From the NCBI RefSeq assembly GCF_030272615.1, contig NC_081410.1, positions 123,039,640-123,103,639 on the forward strand: DNA of 64,000 bases, written 5' to 3'. Of the stretch, positions 12,611-23,921 are shown in pieces. The DNA comes from Cryptomeria japonica (Eukaryota > Streptophyta > Pinopsida > Cupressales > Cupressaceae). Both the position numbers and the translations under genes were made by a program. The notes below the pieces were generated by a model, which was given only the letters and a program-made list of their open reading frames with translations, searched no databases and was not told the DNA's origin. The first letter of the stretch is position 1, and the number at the start of each line of letters is the position of its first letter.

Positions 12611-12724
12611 ACCTTACATTAAGGACTAAACACTTTGGTGTTGTTGCCTGAATGAACCTGGAGATAACTATGGCAGCAGGCGGAAGGAATTAATGGTCGG
12701 CCATTCAACCAGCAATTAATTGTC

Positions 12725-15158
12725 GTGGACAGCGACATGCACGAAGAGAGCACCGCGGAAGAGGAACGAGAGGATCAGTTGACGGCAGACTTGGTAGAAT
12801 TGTGGGACGTGTCGGTCACGCAGTACGTGCAGAGAGAGGCTCAGGAGAGAGCCGTCTCGGAAGGCACGCTACATGGTGAACTCACCGTCAGCACTCCCAT
12901 CTTTGACCTACTCGGAAGTATTCCAAGGTTACTCGCCAGAAATCTGATTGCACTCCAAGACCAAAGGGAGGAAACAGCACAAGAACTCCGTTGGCAACAA
13001 GTACTCCGAAGGTACGAGGAGCGGAGCCGTAGGGAGGAAGAGGAGAGGGAGGCTAGTCGACGTCATACCCCTGGCACTTGATGCCCCTACGGCCAAACAA
13101 AGACAAACGTACCACTGCCACCGAAGGAGTAGACCAGGGAACTGTATAGAGATCTCTCCGCATTAAAGAACAAGCCAAAAGGAGACGGCGGCTAAGGGAG
13201 GTTGCTGACTCGAAGAGCCCGAAGAAACACAGCAGAAGTTGGAGTGTGAGTCGGAGTCATAGTTGGGAGAGACAAAGGTCGTGTACGTGGAAGGAGTTGG
13301 CCGAGGTCGCCAGGAACCTGCCACTTCCAAACGTAGAGGAGAAAGATCTCACCGACCAGGCCCCACACTCGACATCAAGTGAAGAGGACTCCGGAGCCGA
13401 GTCGCAGAGCAACCCGGCTGAATATTCTGAACAAGGAGGAGGCGGTATGGGACCTGCACGAAGAGATCGCCACTATTTTTGAAGCAACATTATCTAGCAT
13501 CAAGAATTTGTCCTTATCAGAGGGCATTAAAATAGGAGGGTCAGATCCAAAAACCGCGGGAAGGAGGGACTATAGGAGCGAGGGTGACCAAAGCCCTGCG
13601 AACAGAGACCCAACTAGACCAAGAGCGTACGGTACCTCCCTAACACATAATACCTTTCCGGCATATAGTCATTTCCAAGCGCTACATAAAACCATCCAGG
13701 CAAGAACAATGGCACACACCCCAGAGAAATAAAAGCTTCCAAAATTCATGGGCGACGGGTCAGAGGACCCTGTATGGAATTGTAAGACATGCGTGACCAT
13801 TTGGGAGGCAAATGGCCAAGACAACCGGGATTACTGGTTGAAGGCATTCCCAGACCACTCTACGAGGAATAGCCATTGACTGGTATACGGACCTCGATGC
13901 CCAGTATAAAATGTCCTGGAGCAATCTGAAGAAGGCTTTCAAAGAGGAGTTCAAACTCCTGACAACACCAAACAGGGAAAAAATGAAAACATGCGCGCAT
14001 ATAACAGAAGGCTAAGGGAACTACTTAACAAAATGGAGAACTAGCCGGCTGATGGCCTCAAGAAGCGGTTGTATATGGAAGGATTAGTACCGTCCCTCAG
14101 ACGAACGATGAAAGTGGTCCCTCCGCCCTCGTGTGATGAAGCATACAACCGCGCGATGGATATTGAAAGTGAAAACAAGACATCCCGAGGGAAGCGACGA
14201 GTGAGCGAGGGTGACAGTACGGATGAAGACAGCGATGGGGGGTCCAAGACCGTGCAAGCACTCCGAAAGGATATGATGAGCATGATGAAGGAATTAAAGG
14301 GTGACAAGGAAAGTGGTAGGGAAGGAAAAGAACCATGGTGCACCGACTGCAAGACTGAAGGACACACTAAGGGAAGTTGTCCCCGCAAAGTTTTATGTGA
14401 CATCTGCCAAGTAATGGGACATTCCACTAAGGAATGCCCGTACAACTTGAAAGCACAGAGCACACAAGTGCTCTACGCCCAACCCAACCAAGCCACACCG
14501 TCGGCGACACCCCCGAAGCCAACAGCAAACTCTGACGCCTCCCCTAGAGGGTACAGAAACAATTGGCTGGGTAACAATAGATCCAATAATAACACACCAA
14601 GGAGTCGAATTCAATGCGGCGCGAAGGGGTGACCCATGATTCAACGCAGGAAGTGCAACAAGTGGGGTCACTTTGCACGGGAATGCCAAAACGGGGATGA
14701 TGCAAGAAGTTTGTTGTGCAGATGGTGCGGCCCAAGAAATCACGAGGGCATAAATTGTCCAAAGCAAAAAGGGGTGAATATGTTGGAGGTGGAAGGATTG
14801 GGAGAAGGCATATTGGCAATCACAAGATTGCAAAACAAGAAAGCCGTGTATCCTGACCCTCGCACGGAGAAGGAAAGGCTTCAGGAAGCCAGGGCAGATA
14901 TCGAGCGGGCGATGGCAGAAGAGCGGAGGGCCTCGCACCTGGCTGCCAGTACACCACTCCAGTTAGGACGAGAGAAAACTATCATTAAGCAAATGGTACA
15001 GACCACAATACCCGTACGGGTATCCGACATTCTACAGACCATGTCACAATTGAGGATGGTCCTGACAAATGCAACCGGGGACACCACCCTCGGCCAGGAA
15101 CACCAAATGGTGACGGAACCATGTAGTACGGACCCGGTGAGGACTTGGTACGAATGCC
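12725..15158 (+). pseudogene. gag: gag of the plus-strand Ty3/gypsy element (broken)
   Basis: Gag forms the particle that packages element RNA. The first frame (12,725-13,081) is acidic then Arg/Glu-rich and includes IPRLLARNLIALQDQ. Later frames (13,140-13,480) are Arg/Ser-rich. The capsid part is at about 13,735-14,030 (LPKFMGDGSEDPVW, GIAIDWYTDL, FKEEFKLL) and is split by a frameshift near 13,850 and stops. From 14,069 a frame carries two CX2CX4HX4C knuckles (CTDCKTEGHTKGSC and CDICQVMGHSTKEC). A further frame from 14,636 carries CNKWGHFAREC, whose first Cys is now Arg, and CRWCGPRNHEGINC. Four knuckles in a row is more than the one or two usual in plant elements. At least four frame changes make it non-functional. 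Confidence 0.85.
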
Positions 15159-16070
15159 ATGAACCCTATGCTATTCACGGTAAGTGTTGGACGAAAATCG
15201 GCAGTAGTAGAGATGGATACAATGGGACAAACGCTCACAAACACCATTGTGGATGGCGGGTCCGAAGTCAACGTACTACCGGAGGAAACTTGGAGAAGCC
15301 TTGGCAAGCCTACACTCTGGCCACCAACATTCCACCTGGTCGAGGCAGACCAACACGGTATCAAACCCCTCGGTACCCTCATGGCACAAAAGGTGGTAAT
15401 CGGGACACAGCAATTCCTTCTGGATTTCGTAGTCATTCCACTAGAAACAAAAGCGTACGGCGCCAACCTGGGAAGGGGATGGTTGATCATGGCCAGAGCC
15501 AATCATAATTGGAAGAAGAATACGCTCTCAATTGAGAGTGACGGTCATAAGTATGTAATCGATCTAATGAACCAGTCCGTCAGTGAAGAGCTCGCATCAT
15601 CCGACTCCAACTCAAAATATTCAAATAGATGGGAGTGGGGTTCTGAAGGAGACAGAGGAGGGAAAGAGCCCAACAAGGAAGGAGTGTTGGAACTGGACGG
15701 ATGTTCCAAAGATGGAACTAGTTCACTGGCCGGACTCTTTCATTGGCAAATGGAGGAGAATGAGGTCTTCCACCCGGAGTGTCACATGCTGCAAATATGT
15801 GAAATAGGGGAATCAAGTGGCGGTATGGAAGAACAATCATTTCCTCCGGAGTACGGTAGGTACCAAGAGGGAATGGCGCGGATGGACGACACGCCAACCC
15901 ACCAGTTTCAACGAGATAAACCCATCAAGTACGAGGAACGAGATGTGAAGAAGGTTAATCTCGACGATGAGGAAGAACTGCAAATGATACTTGTAGGGGA
16001 TGACTGGAACCCCGTGTTCAAGGCAGCAACCTTCAAGATATTCTTGGAATTTAAGGATGTCTTTGCCTAG
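15159..16070 (+). pseudogene. pol: Retrotransposon aspartic protease and linker (pol, part 1)
   Basis: This frame carries the pepsin-like protease that cuts the Gag-Pol polyprotein. The active-site region is NTIVDGGSEVNVLPEETW (catalytic Asp codon near 15,252). The later conserved segment is FLLDFVVIPLE then LGRGWLIMARANHNW, corresponding to the ILGRPWL region of plant Ty3/gypsy proteases. After about residue 120 an acidic linker leads toward RT. The overlapping frame 14,636-15,508 carries the zinc knuckles, so gag and protease are in different phases, by a natural shift or by mutation. The frame ends in TAG at 16,068-16,070, just before the RT start region. A decayed antisense relative lies at 11,199-12,278. 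Confidence 0.85.
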
Positions 16071-16082
16071 ACTTACAAGGAC

Positions 16083-17443
16083 TTGAAGGGGCTACCGCCG
16101 GAGCTATGCGTACATCGCATAACCCTCGTACCAGAAGCCCAACTGGTACAGAGGAAGCCGTACAGGATGAACAAAAACTATGTAGCCAAAGTAAATGAGG
16201 AGATCAATAAAATGCTAGAAGCAGGGATCATATTCAAAGTGGAAACTAGTGACTGGGTTTCCCCAATAGTCATCTCTTAAGAAGGAAGCTAATCAAATAA
16301 GGATATGCGTAGACTTCAGGTACCTGAATGCAGTAACCATCAAGGATCCGTTTCCCATCCCATTCACTAACAGCATCCTTGAAGAAGTCGTCGGGCATGA
16401 GATATACACATTCCTGGATGGATTCTCTGGGTACAACCAGATAAGTATCACGGAAGAAGACAAGCTGAAGACCACATTCATGGTGGAGGAAGGGGTGTAC
16501 GCCTATAATCGCATGCCCTTCGGACTATACAATGCACCTGCAACCTTTCAGAGAATAATTTTGCACATTTTTGACAAGATGTCCGTAGGAAACTTCAAGT
16601 CATTCCTGGATGATTGGTCGATTTTTAGCGATCAGGACACCCATTTGAAGGCTCTGGGGGAGTGCATGGAAAGGTGTCGAAAGGCTAGGTTAGCCCTGAA
16701 CCCAAGGAAATGCAAGTTCATGGTACCACAAGGGAAGCTTTTGGGCCAAATCCTTTGTAAGGAAGGTCTGAAGACAGACCCGGACAAGATACGAGTGATT
16801 GTCAACATGGAAAGCCCAACAAATGTGACAGGGGTGAAATCATTCCTGGGCCATGTCGGCTACTACAGGAGATTCATCAAAGGCTTTGCGCAGGTTTCCT
16901 GGCCCTTAGATAAGCTAACGAGGAAGGGAGAGTCGTTCGTATGGGGTACGGAGCAGGAAGAAGCCTTCAAAGAATTGAAAGATCGGCTGGTTTGTGCACC
17001 AATATTGGTATATCCGAACTGGAACAAGGAGTTTCATGTACACATCAATGCCTCCAACTCTGCAATTGGTGCTACCCTCGCGCAAGTAGGGGCACAAGGA
17101 CTGGACCATTCCGTCTTTTTCGCGAGCCGACTCCTGTCAAGGGCTGAACGGAACTACAGCACAACAGAGCGAGAGGCACTAGGGATGGTGTACGCAGTAC
17201 AAAAGTTCCGACACTACCTGTTGGCTACGTCGTTCACATTTTATGTGAACCATCAGGCACTAATGTACCTGGTAAATAAACCAATCATCCAAGGAAGGGT
17301 AAGTTGATGGCTACTACTCCTGCAGGAATTCACCTTCACCATTATCGTACGGCTAGGAAAGTCCCATGTAATAGCCGATCAACTATCAAGGATCAGATCA
17401 GGGGAACCAGCCGAGGGGGTAAACGAAGACTTTCAAGAAGGTT
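16083..17443 (+). pseudogene. pol: Reverse transcriptase and RNase H (pol, part 2)
   Basis: RT copies element RNA to DNA and RNase H removes the template. Visible RT motifs are KPYRMNKN with EINKMLEAGII (fingers), RICVDFRYLN (first catalytic Asp), FLDGFSGYNQI, MPFGLYNAPATFQR, the catalytic FLDD box at 16,603-16,614, LNPRKCKF, LKTDPDKIRVI and GYYRRFIKGFA. RNase H follows with INASNSAIGATL, TEREALGMVYAV, VNHQALMYL and SHVIADQLSR. Both RNase H aspartates usual in INAS (DAS) and VNH (DH) are Asn. A one-base frame change at about 16,278 and a TGA at 17,305-17,307 (CGA to TGA type) break it. The frame stops at 17,441-17,443. The FLDD form and the HVIADQLSR ending resemble the Tat/Athila side of Ty3/gypsy; this lineage call is tentative. 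Integrase and 3' LTR are missing. Confidence 0.9.
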
Positions 17444-17639
17444 AGATATGTGCGGAAGGATGTGTGAGTGTGGTTGGGTAAGAGATTGAGAGGCTTGAGT
17501 GGATTTGGGCTATTGAAGCCTAATGAGGAGTTTGTGAAGTTAATGAAGAGTTTCACCTATTGAGTTGCTGAGTTGGGAGAAGGATCTACCTAATGCAATT
17601 AAGTGTCATGATGCTTTGCATCAGAAGGGGAATGCATTC
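17444..17639. other. Junction stretch, unassigned
   Basis: This short segment lies between the end of RNase H and the first family A protein homology. It is G- and T-rich and matches neither neighbour. It could be leader sequence of the family A element or filler at the recombination junction. Confidence 0.3.
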
Positions 17640-19370
17640 GAGAGTGGGATCATGTCGAATTGGAGCAAAATTGGAGATACTCATCTTGGCAAGTTCGACA
17701 CCAAGAAGTTTCGCCACCCATCATTCATCAACGAACCTACAGCAACAGCCAAAAAGATGATTGAAAGTGGACTCATAAACACAACTGGCTTTCCTCCCGA
17801 GGTACAATGCTACGAGCTCATCATGGAATGAGCTCAACACTACGATTCTGAATCAAGAAGAATTGTCACGAAGGATGGGAAGGTGCTCGCATATCTCTCA
17901 GAGACAGCAATCAGCGAAACGTTTCATCTACCTGAGCCCAAAGAAATGATCTACATAACCTTAGGAGGAGCTAAATCGGCCTACGATGATGACCCTAATG
18001 CTTGTGCAAAGATCATCGACAAATTCTAGTTGAAGAAGAGTAGAGGAGGGACAAGAAGATGGCCCAACAAACTATATAGGGTAGATTTCCATGATGAATA
18101 TAGAGATTTCATCACCTTACTCCATCGATTGGTCAGTGCACCTGAGGCTTCGTACTTTGAGGAATGGATGTTCTACTACATTGAGACTATCACCTGTGAC
18201 AAGAAGGCGATCAATTGGGCAAGAGTTATTAGCAACAGTATTGATAAGCAATTAAGGAGATTAATGCGCATCAAAACATTCTATATGAGTTCCTACGTAA
18301 TATATTCCAATGCGAGAAATTTTAAGTATCCACGACTCATGTATACAGGCGTAGTTGGAGGGAGACCTGGAGGTGTATGAATGTTATCCATAGCTTAAAC
18401 ATCCACCAAAACAACACTACAGGAGGGTGAATGATGCATTCACTATGCATGTCACAAGGCAGTTTCGAGGTGGATCACAACAGAGACTCTCTCCAGAAGC
18501 ACAAGCATTGGTAGAGCAATATGGTGCGTGGTTCATCCAGTTCCCGAAGTTCACCTACATCAAAGTTCAAGGATCTCCCGTTCCTCCCTACATGTTGCCA
18601 CGATACCCAACGAATAGAGTAGTTCTACTCGAGGTGGTGAGACAGTTATTGGCATATATCAAAGCATATATACATAGGCATGGAGTCGGTGTTCCTTTTC
18701 CCATCACACTCAGAGATTCCATTGAGTCATGCCCATCCATTCATGCAACCGAAGATGCCAAGTGAGAATTAGCACTTCATTCACTCAAGCTATTGACAAT
18801 GAGAGAATGCTTTGATCCATATGGAAAAGTAAAGGAAGTTTGGGGAAGAAATAATAGACATCGATGGTATCTTGAAGAGTATTGGACAAATATTCCAAAT
18901 GATATAGAAGTGAAAACAAGATGTATTCTAGGCTACCCCTCAGTTTCATCAGGGAAGGCAGATTGTTCCGTGTAGCCAATCAAGTTCGAGATGAGATGCA
19001 TCGAATCCATGATAAGATAGTAGGAGTAGCGCAAAATGTTTTGGGAAGAAAGATTGATCTAGGAATAGTTATAGAATCCAAGGAGTTACAAGAAAAAATA
19101 AAGGTTATCTTCTACGGTACTTATGGTATGACAAATAAGGAGCAAATAAATGATATGCTAAAGTTCGTAGTCTTGGTAAGCAAAACTCAAGAGCTCGAAC
19201 CTGAATGGGAAGATGCCATCATCAAGGCTTTCAACAAAGTCATGCACATGGAAGAGCAGCTGAAATCTCTACCTAAGATCCCGATGAAGGAGATAGTGAC
19301 TAGATTCATCGAATATGCTAGGAAGGAACGTGAGAAAGGAAACCAGATTCTAGAAGATAGTTTGTTATGA
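17640..19370 (+). pseudogene. Family A protein, copy 1 (decayed, internally deleted)
   Basis: The protein is not one I recognise. This copy matches the minus-strand copy at 50,622-53,847 over its N-terminal and central parts: SNWSKIGDTHLGKFDTKKF, LAYLSETAISETFHLPEP, INWARVISNSIDKQLRRL, WFIQFPKFTYIKVQG, MLPRYPTNRVVLLEV and FIREGRLFRVANQ. It then jumps straight to the C-terminal part, LGRKIDLGI, ELEPEWEDAIIKAFNKV and RFIEYARKE. The segment in between (about 1.4 kb, low-complexity and coiled-coil in the other copy) is absent. Breaks include TGA at 17,829 (Cys in the other copy), TAG near 18,027 (Trp there), stops near 18,380 and 18,765, and a frame change near 18,950. The final stop (TGA) lies at 19,368-19,370, inside TGTTATGA. 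Confidence 0.8.
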
Positions 19371-20438
19371 TCTCATGTGACGTGTTGCGTTCCTATTGGA
19401 GGATGCTTCATCAATTTTTGTGCTGATTCATGGTGATAATTATCTAGATAGGGTTTTCATTTGTGTCAAACCCTAATTAGGGTTTAGATGGCAAAATCAA
19501 GTGGCAAAATCATGGCCCTTGATCTCCATTCGATCTCAGCCCTTCATTGTATTTGGAAGTTCTATATAAGCTCCACTCATTTCATTTGTAATAGTTAATA
19601 GAAATAGCAAATTAAGAATAGTGGAATAGAATAGTTGATAGCAATAGAAGAGAGAGCAATAGTGGCAAGAGAAAGACTTGAAAAATTGTTGTTGTTTGGC
19701 TATTGGATTAATGAGACATTGAAGTTATGGAATTTTTGTTCAATCCTTGAAGTTCATTGCATGGTTCTTCTATCTTCACAAGCTAATCTTTTCGTGATAG
19801 TTTTAGCATTAGATTACATGATGGAATGTCATATTTGATATATTGTGAAGCTCGTTATCCATACCACTAGCTTTCTTGCTGATTGTAAGAGAGCCTTGTG
19901 TGGTCAACTGGAACATTTGAAAAGTGTTTAAGTTCGGTTATTGCTCGATCATTGATACACATTCAATTGATGGTATCTATGGTTAGCAGTGATTTGAAAA
20001 TCTTCGAACATCCTTAGAAGATTGCACTAGTTCTAGTGGAGTTGTTCATGTATGGCGATGCTATGACTAGTTGTGTTTCACTTGTGTCATTTCTTCATCC
20101 ATTCATTCTAGAGTAGCTTAGAAATTCCCTCTAAACCCTCATCTTTTGCCCTTTTTTATATAATCATTTAGTAGTATTAAGAAAGAACCTTATTGCATAT
20201 TACCTGCCAATCAATTGTTGAAATCTTTTCGAACCATAAATGCCCCTTAATGAAACAGCAATCACAACGACCAACTAGGCTTATCCACATGTAGTGACCC
20301 TACACATTTGAACCTTGGAGTCTTTTTTGGGTGATCCTTAGGCAAATCTTCAGCATCCAAAAGATTTTGTTCAAGAGACGATAAGATATCTATGGTATTT
20401 TATTCTGAGTTTGCATGTGCCTAGTGAACACATCAACA
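19363..20438 (+). repeat. Family A right part (LTR-like), copy 1
   Basis: The block begins TGTTATGA, overlapping the protein stop, and ends CACATCAACA. It contains TTAGGGTTT, a TATATAA box at 19,563, TTTGTAATAGTTAATAG, CTTTCTTGCTGATTG, GAACCTTGGAGTC and AGATTTTGTTCAAGAGACG. It aligns with 49,589-50,629 on the minus strand and with the right parts of the units ending at 11,198 and 29,241. It may be a 1.08 kb LTR on its own or the R/U5 side of a much longer LTR. At 20,439 the antisense gag resumes. Confidence 0.75.
19563..19569 (+). promoter_or_regulatory. TATA box, family A copy 1
   Basis: TATATAA is followed by TTTCATTTGTAATAGTTAATAG-like sequence, the same context as in the other family A copies. 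Confidence 0.5.
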
Positions 20439-20794
20439 CATCCTCCTTTCCTGATGCATTCCTTGTGCCTTGAACCTGATTGCGCCATTTTGACCTCTAT
20501 TTTCTAGTGCCTCACTTGCACTCTCAGCCACATACAAGTTCTCTACTTGTTCTTCAATGTTCCTTGCACTCTGGTTGTCTTCGTGATAGTTTCTATACTC
20601 CATCCAAAATTCTTTGGCTTAGTTCCTTCAGTTCTTGATTCTTCTAAAATAAATAGCTCTTTGATACAACTTATGTTACTTTCAAATGTTTCAATTAGTT
20701 CGTTTCTAGGATCTCCTTGCTCCTCTTTGTCCAATGTTGACAATACAGATGGATTTCTTGCTTAGTCAACGAGGTCTTCATATGCTTCGTCAAG
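20439..20794 (-). pseudogene. Antisense Ty3/gypsy gag fragment
   Basis: The minus strand encodes DPRNELIETFESNISCIKEL, which aligns with DLHEEIATIFEATLSSIKNL of the plus-strand gag (about 13,460-13,520). It is preceded, in minus order, by YEDLVD then ARNPSV, equivalent to WKELAEVARNLPL. The fragment is bounded by family A copy 1 on the left and by the duplication TCAAG of the LTR element 20,795-25,414 on the right. Across that element the gag homology resumes at 25,420, which confirms the insertion. Confidence 0.65.
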
Positions 20795-22275
20795 TGTAAT
20801 GTCCCCTTTCGGGATAACTTATGAAATTGGGACCATTAACTTGCAAAAATCAATTGCAATGGACTTTTTTCCTTAACATCTTAATTAATACTTAAAATAA
20901 TATTAATTGAAGTTACTTGATTCCAAGAATGATAGTTTATGATACTGCTTTATAAATGATTGTCCTTATGAAATACAATTGATATCACTTATATTCTGAT
21001 ATTATATGATATATGTAAACAAATATCACTGCTATCTATGATATGGCACTTAAACATGTGCAAGATGATCTTGATTAATATATCTGATCTGCAACTATGG
21101 TTTGATTGGATGCTGCTGTCCCTGATCTTTCTTGAAGGAATATACAAGTTGAGATCTTTGGTCTGCAGAAGAGAAGTCTGCTCTTTCTGATGTGTCCTTG
21201 TAAAATATATGCTTTGAATCTCCTCTGTGGATTATAGCAATAATGCTATGAGAGCCATCTGATTTGGCAATGGAACTATGCTGATAATGATCCTCAATCA
21301 CTAACAATGATGAGAGATCATTGCTGTCTCTGATTATTAATTGAACTCCATGCAATGAGGGTGTTGTTTCTGATATATATCACTGACTGGATTGTGCATA
21401 CGATATTGGGCCTTCAGCCTGGCCCTCCTTGAGCTCTTCCAATAAAGATACCCGATATCATATCTCCCCTTAAATGATTGACTTCAGTATCCTTATATAT
21501 CTGAAATTACCAAATGGTTGCATCAAGGGACATGTCTATTCTTTAAGATATCATATCTCTTCAACTATAACCATCACACCCCTTCTCTAAATGCTTTTTC
21601 TATCATTAATCATATATTTTTAGATTAGGGCTATTAGTCTAAATTATATATCGCACTCATACGATATATCTTTTGACAGATTGGTCAAAGTAATGACTAA
21701 CCACATACATTATCTTTATCTTAGCCGATAATCTCCTTTGATCGCACTGCTACCAATTATACGTAGGTCCTGATATAGCAATACTTTTAATTGATAATTG
21801 TAATCAATTAGCTGCCTCTCCCTTGTTCCATCGATATTTGATGTTCCTTATCGATTTACTGATTTTGCCATCATAGAGACTTTGATTGCTTGGTCTGACT
21901 GCCGCCTTTTGTGATTCATTTATAATCGCTAATGAATTTGTTTGACTCTTTCCATTAATTGATTTCCCTTCACTCTTTGCTATTTGCCCCTTCCTCAGAC
22001 ACATAAGACTGTTTGGCCTCAATCATAGGGTAGTCGACACCGAGACTTATGGTATTAACTTCCTATCACTTGATTGCCATGACTTGTATATACTCCTTGA
22101 GTTTGGACGTGGTCATTAACTTAGTATTGTATTTGCCATATCACTACCTTTGATGTCATATTTATAATTAATTATTCTTATGGTTTGGTCTTTGCACTTG
22201 TCGCCTTATGTCTTCATCTCTGCTTTTGATCGATCCATGGTGATATGTTGCATATGTTTGGTTGGGGACATCACA
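20795..22275 (-). repeat. 3' LTR of element D
   Basis: The 1,481 bp block begins TGTAATGTCCCC and ends GGGACATCACA on the plus strand. It is highly similar throughout to 23,922-25,414. It contains a GATATATATC segment near 21,380 and the TTCAGCCTGG-CCTCC segment also found, in opposite orientation, in the solo LTR at 60,779-62,213. Confidence 0.9.
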
Positions 22276-22289
22276 ACTTAGTTTCTACA

Positions 22290-22640
22290 TACATTACAAC
22301 TTGGAGGGACTAGCTTCCTGAGCCATTTTGCCCAAACTTGAGAGGGAATAACTTCCTTGAGCCATTTCGCCAAACTTGAGAGGGTCTGGCTTCCTTGAGC
22401 CCTTTTGCCCAAACTTGAGAGGGAATAACTTCCTTGAGCCATTTTGCAAAACTTGAGAGGGACTGGCTTCTTTGAGCCTTTTTACCCAAACTTGAGATGG
22501 ACTGGCTTCCTTGAGCCTTTTTGCCCAAACTTGAGATGGACTGGCTTCCTTCAGCCATTTTGCACAAACTTGCGAGGGAATGACTTCCTTGAGCCATTGT
22601 GCCCAGCTTGAGAGGGACTGGCTTCCTTGAGCCATAATTC
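22290..22640 (-). repeat. 39 bp tandem array in element D, nine units
   Basis: Nine units of about 39 bp (CTTGAGAGGGA...GGCTTCCTTGAGCC...TTTTGCCCAAA) repeat with few changes. Because 39 is a multiple of 3, the element's sense strand (minus) stays open and would encode a 13-residue repeat containing KEASPSQVW. Whether this is translated is unknown; a repeat-driven open frame is the simpler explanation. A looser GAGCCATTTCTACAC motif recurs to about 22,960. Confidence 0.85.
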
Positions 22641-23013
22641 CCTTACACTACTTGACTTTATATTAGTCTTTGTTCATACTAAGAAGGAATAGAGAATTCC
22701 CTTTAGCCATTTCTACACCAAGCCTAAGAGACTTACTTGCTCTACTTGGCGGCTCAAGTTAGCCTTGTGCCATTCTCATTTCCTTCATGGGAAGAAATGG
22801 GAAGCCTATTTTGAGCCATTTCTACACAAAGACCAAGAGTGGTTGTTCTCTACAATCCTCTTAATACACTTGGTGCTCATGTTTGTTGTCCACATTCTCA
22901 CTTCCCTATCTACTCTTTGGGAAGGAATGGGGTCTTTATTGAGCCATTCCTACACCAAGTATCTACTTGGGAGCCCTTAGCTTAACCTCCATTCTCACTC
23001 CCCTCTTTTTTAG

Positions 23014-23505
23014 TTGTTGTAATCACATTGATTACCCCTTTAAGGTAAGGCCCTTTAAGGTTCCTAACATTCTGGGATGCACCTCTTCCTATGTCATTCA
23101 TCATGTTCATTCTAACTTTTACTCATGTATTATTAACTCTTATGCACTTCAATTAATGATGTAATCATCCTTATATTGATGCCACTTATGATCTTGAATA
23201 ACGTTGACTTGTATAGGGTACTATTCATTCATGTGCGAGCTAATTTTGTTTTTCCTTGGTTGTCGTAATCACATTGCTTATCCCTTTAAGGTAAGGCCCT
23301 TTAAGGTTCCCAATGTTTTGGGATGAACCTCTTCCTAAGTCATTCATCCTGTTCATTCTAACTTTTACTCAGGTATTATTAACTCTTGTGCACTTCAGTT
23401 AATGATGTATACATCCTTATATTGATGCCACTTATGATCTTGAATAATGTTCACTTGTATAGGGTACTATTCATTCATGTGCGGGCTAATTTTGTATTTC
23501 CTTGA
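23014..23505. repeat. 246 bp tandem duplication in element D
   Basis: Two adjacent copies (23,014-23,259 and 23,260-about 23,505) share TAATCACATTG, AAGGTAAGGCCCTTTAAGGTT, TATTGATGCCACTTATGATC and TAGGGTACTATTCATTCATG. Divergence is low, so the duplication is fairly recent. Confidence 0.85.
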
Positions 23506-23908
23506 ATGTTTTAATATATTCTCCTTTTTACAATTGAATATACAGTACTATTTTCAATAGTCTTCATAGCAATTTTTCTCATTTGATGGAAGAATGTGAT
23601 GCACTAGATCATTGTAAACAATAGGAATTCTCTCCACGAGAAGGTTTCTATCCACTGCTGTCTTGTCCTGAAAATGTTTTTGTTGCCATGTGTAAAATCA
23701 CAGAAGTGATGTAGGAATTCTCGATTTGCTAATAATTTTGTATGATTTCTATACAAGTAGTTTCTTTTGTTCAATATAGACTTGAGATAACGATGCCTTT
23801 TCCTAGGTTGACAATAAATTAATTTTTCTCTTTGGATGTTGAGACTTTTGGTCAGGTCTCATGGTTGACCTTTAGAGTGTTAATTCTTTTACAGGTTCGT
23901 AGGATTAT

Positions 23909-23920
23909 GCTCTGATACCA
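23909..23920 (-). promoter_or_regulatory. Primer binding site (initiator tRNA-Met) of element D
   Basis: On the minus strand TGGTATCAGAGC follows the LTR end CATTACA after one base. This is the common plant primer site matching the 3' end of initiator tRNA-Met, and it sets the element's direction. Confidence 0.9.
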
Positions 23921-23921
23921 C

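Larger units (their letters stand above)
12279..17443 (+). mobile_element. Ty3/gypsy LTR retrotransposon, 3' truncated
   Basis: The order is 5' LTR, gag with four zinc knuckles, protease, RT, RNase H. The element ends shortly after the RNase H C-terminus; the next recognisable sequence (from about 17,640) is the protein of family A. Integrase, polypurine tract and 3' LTR were deleted or lost by recombination. It interrupts an older antisense copy of the same family at 12,278/12,279. Decay is moderate: several frameshifts, but motifs are easy to read. Confidence 0.85.

Noticed and set aside
12611-12630. tRNA-Met primer site after the 332 bp LTR
   Set aside because: The sequence ACCTTACATTAAGG does not match TGGTATCAGAGC, and I cannot assign another tRNA with confidence.
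14041-15502. Long minus-strand frames (up to 181 codons) opposite gag and protease
   Set aside because: They are antisense shadows of the gag/pol coding strand, which carries clear zinc-knuckle and protease motifs.
22294-22635. Minus-strand 113-codon frame with 13-residue repeats as a real protein gene
   Set aside because: The frame is open because a 39 bp unit repeats. No start context, domain or conservation evidence is visible, so it is listed as a repeat only.
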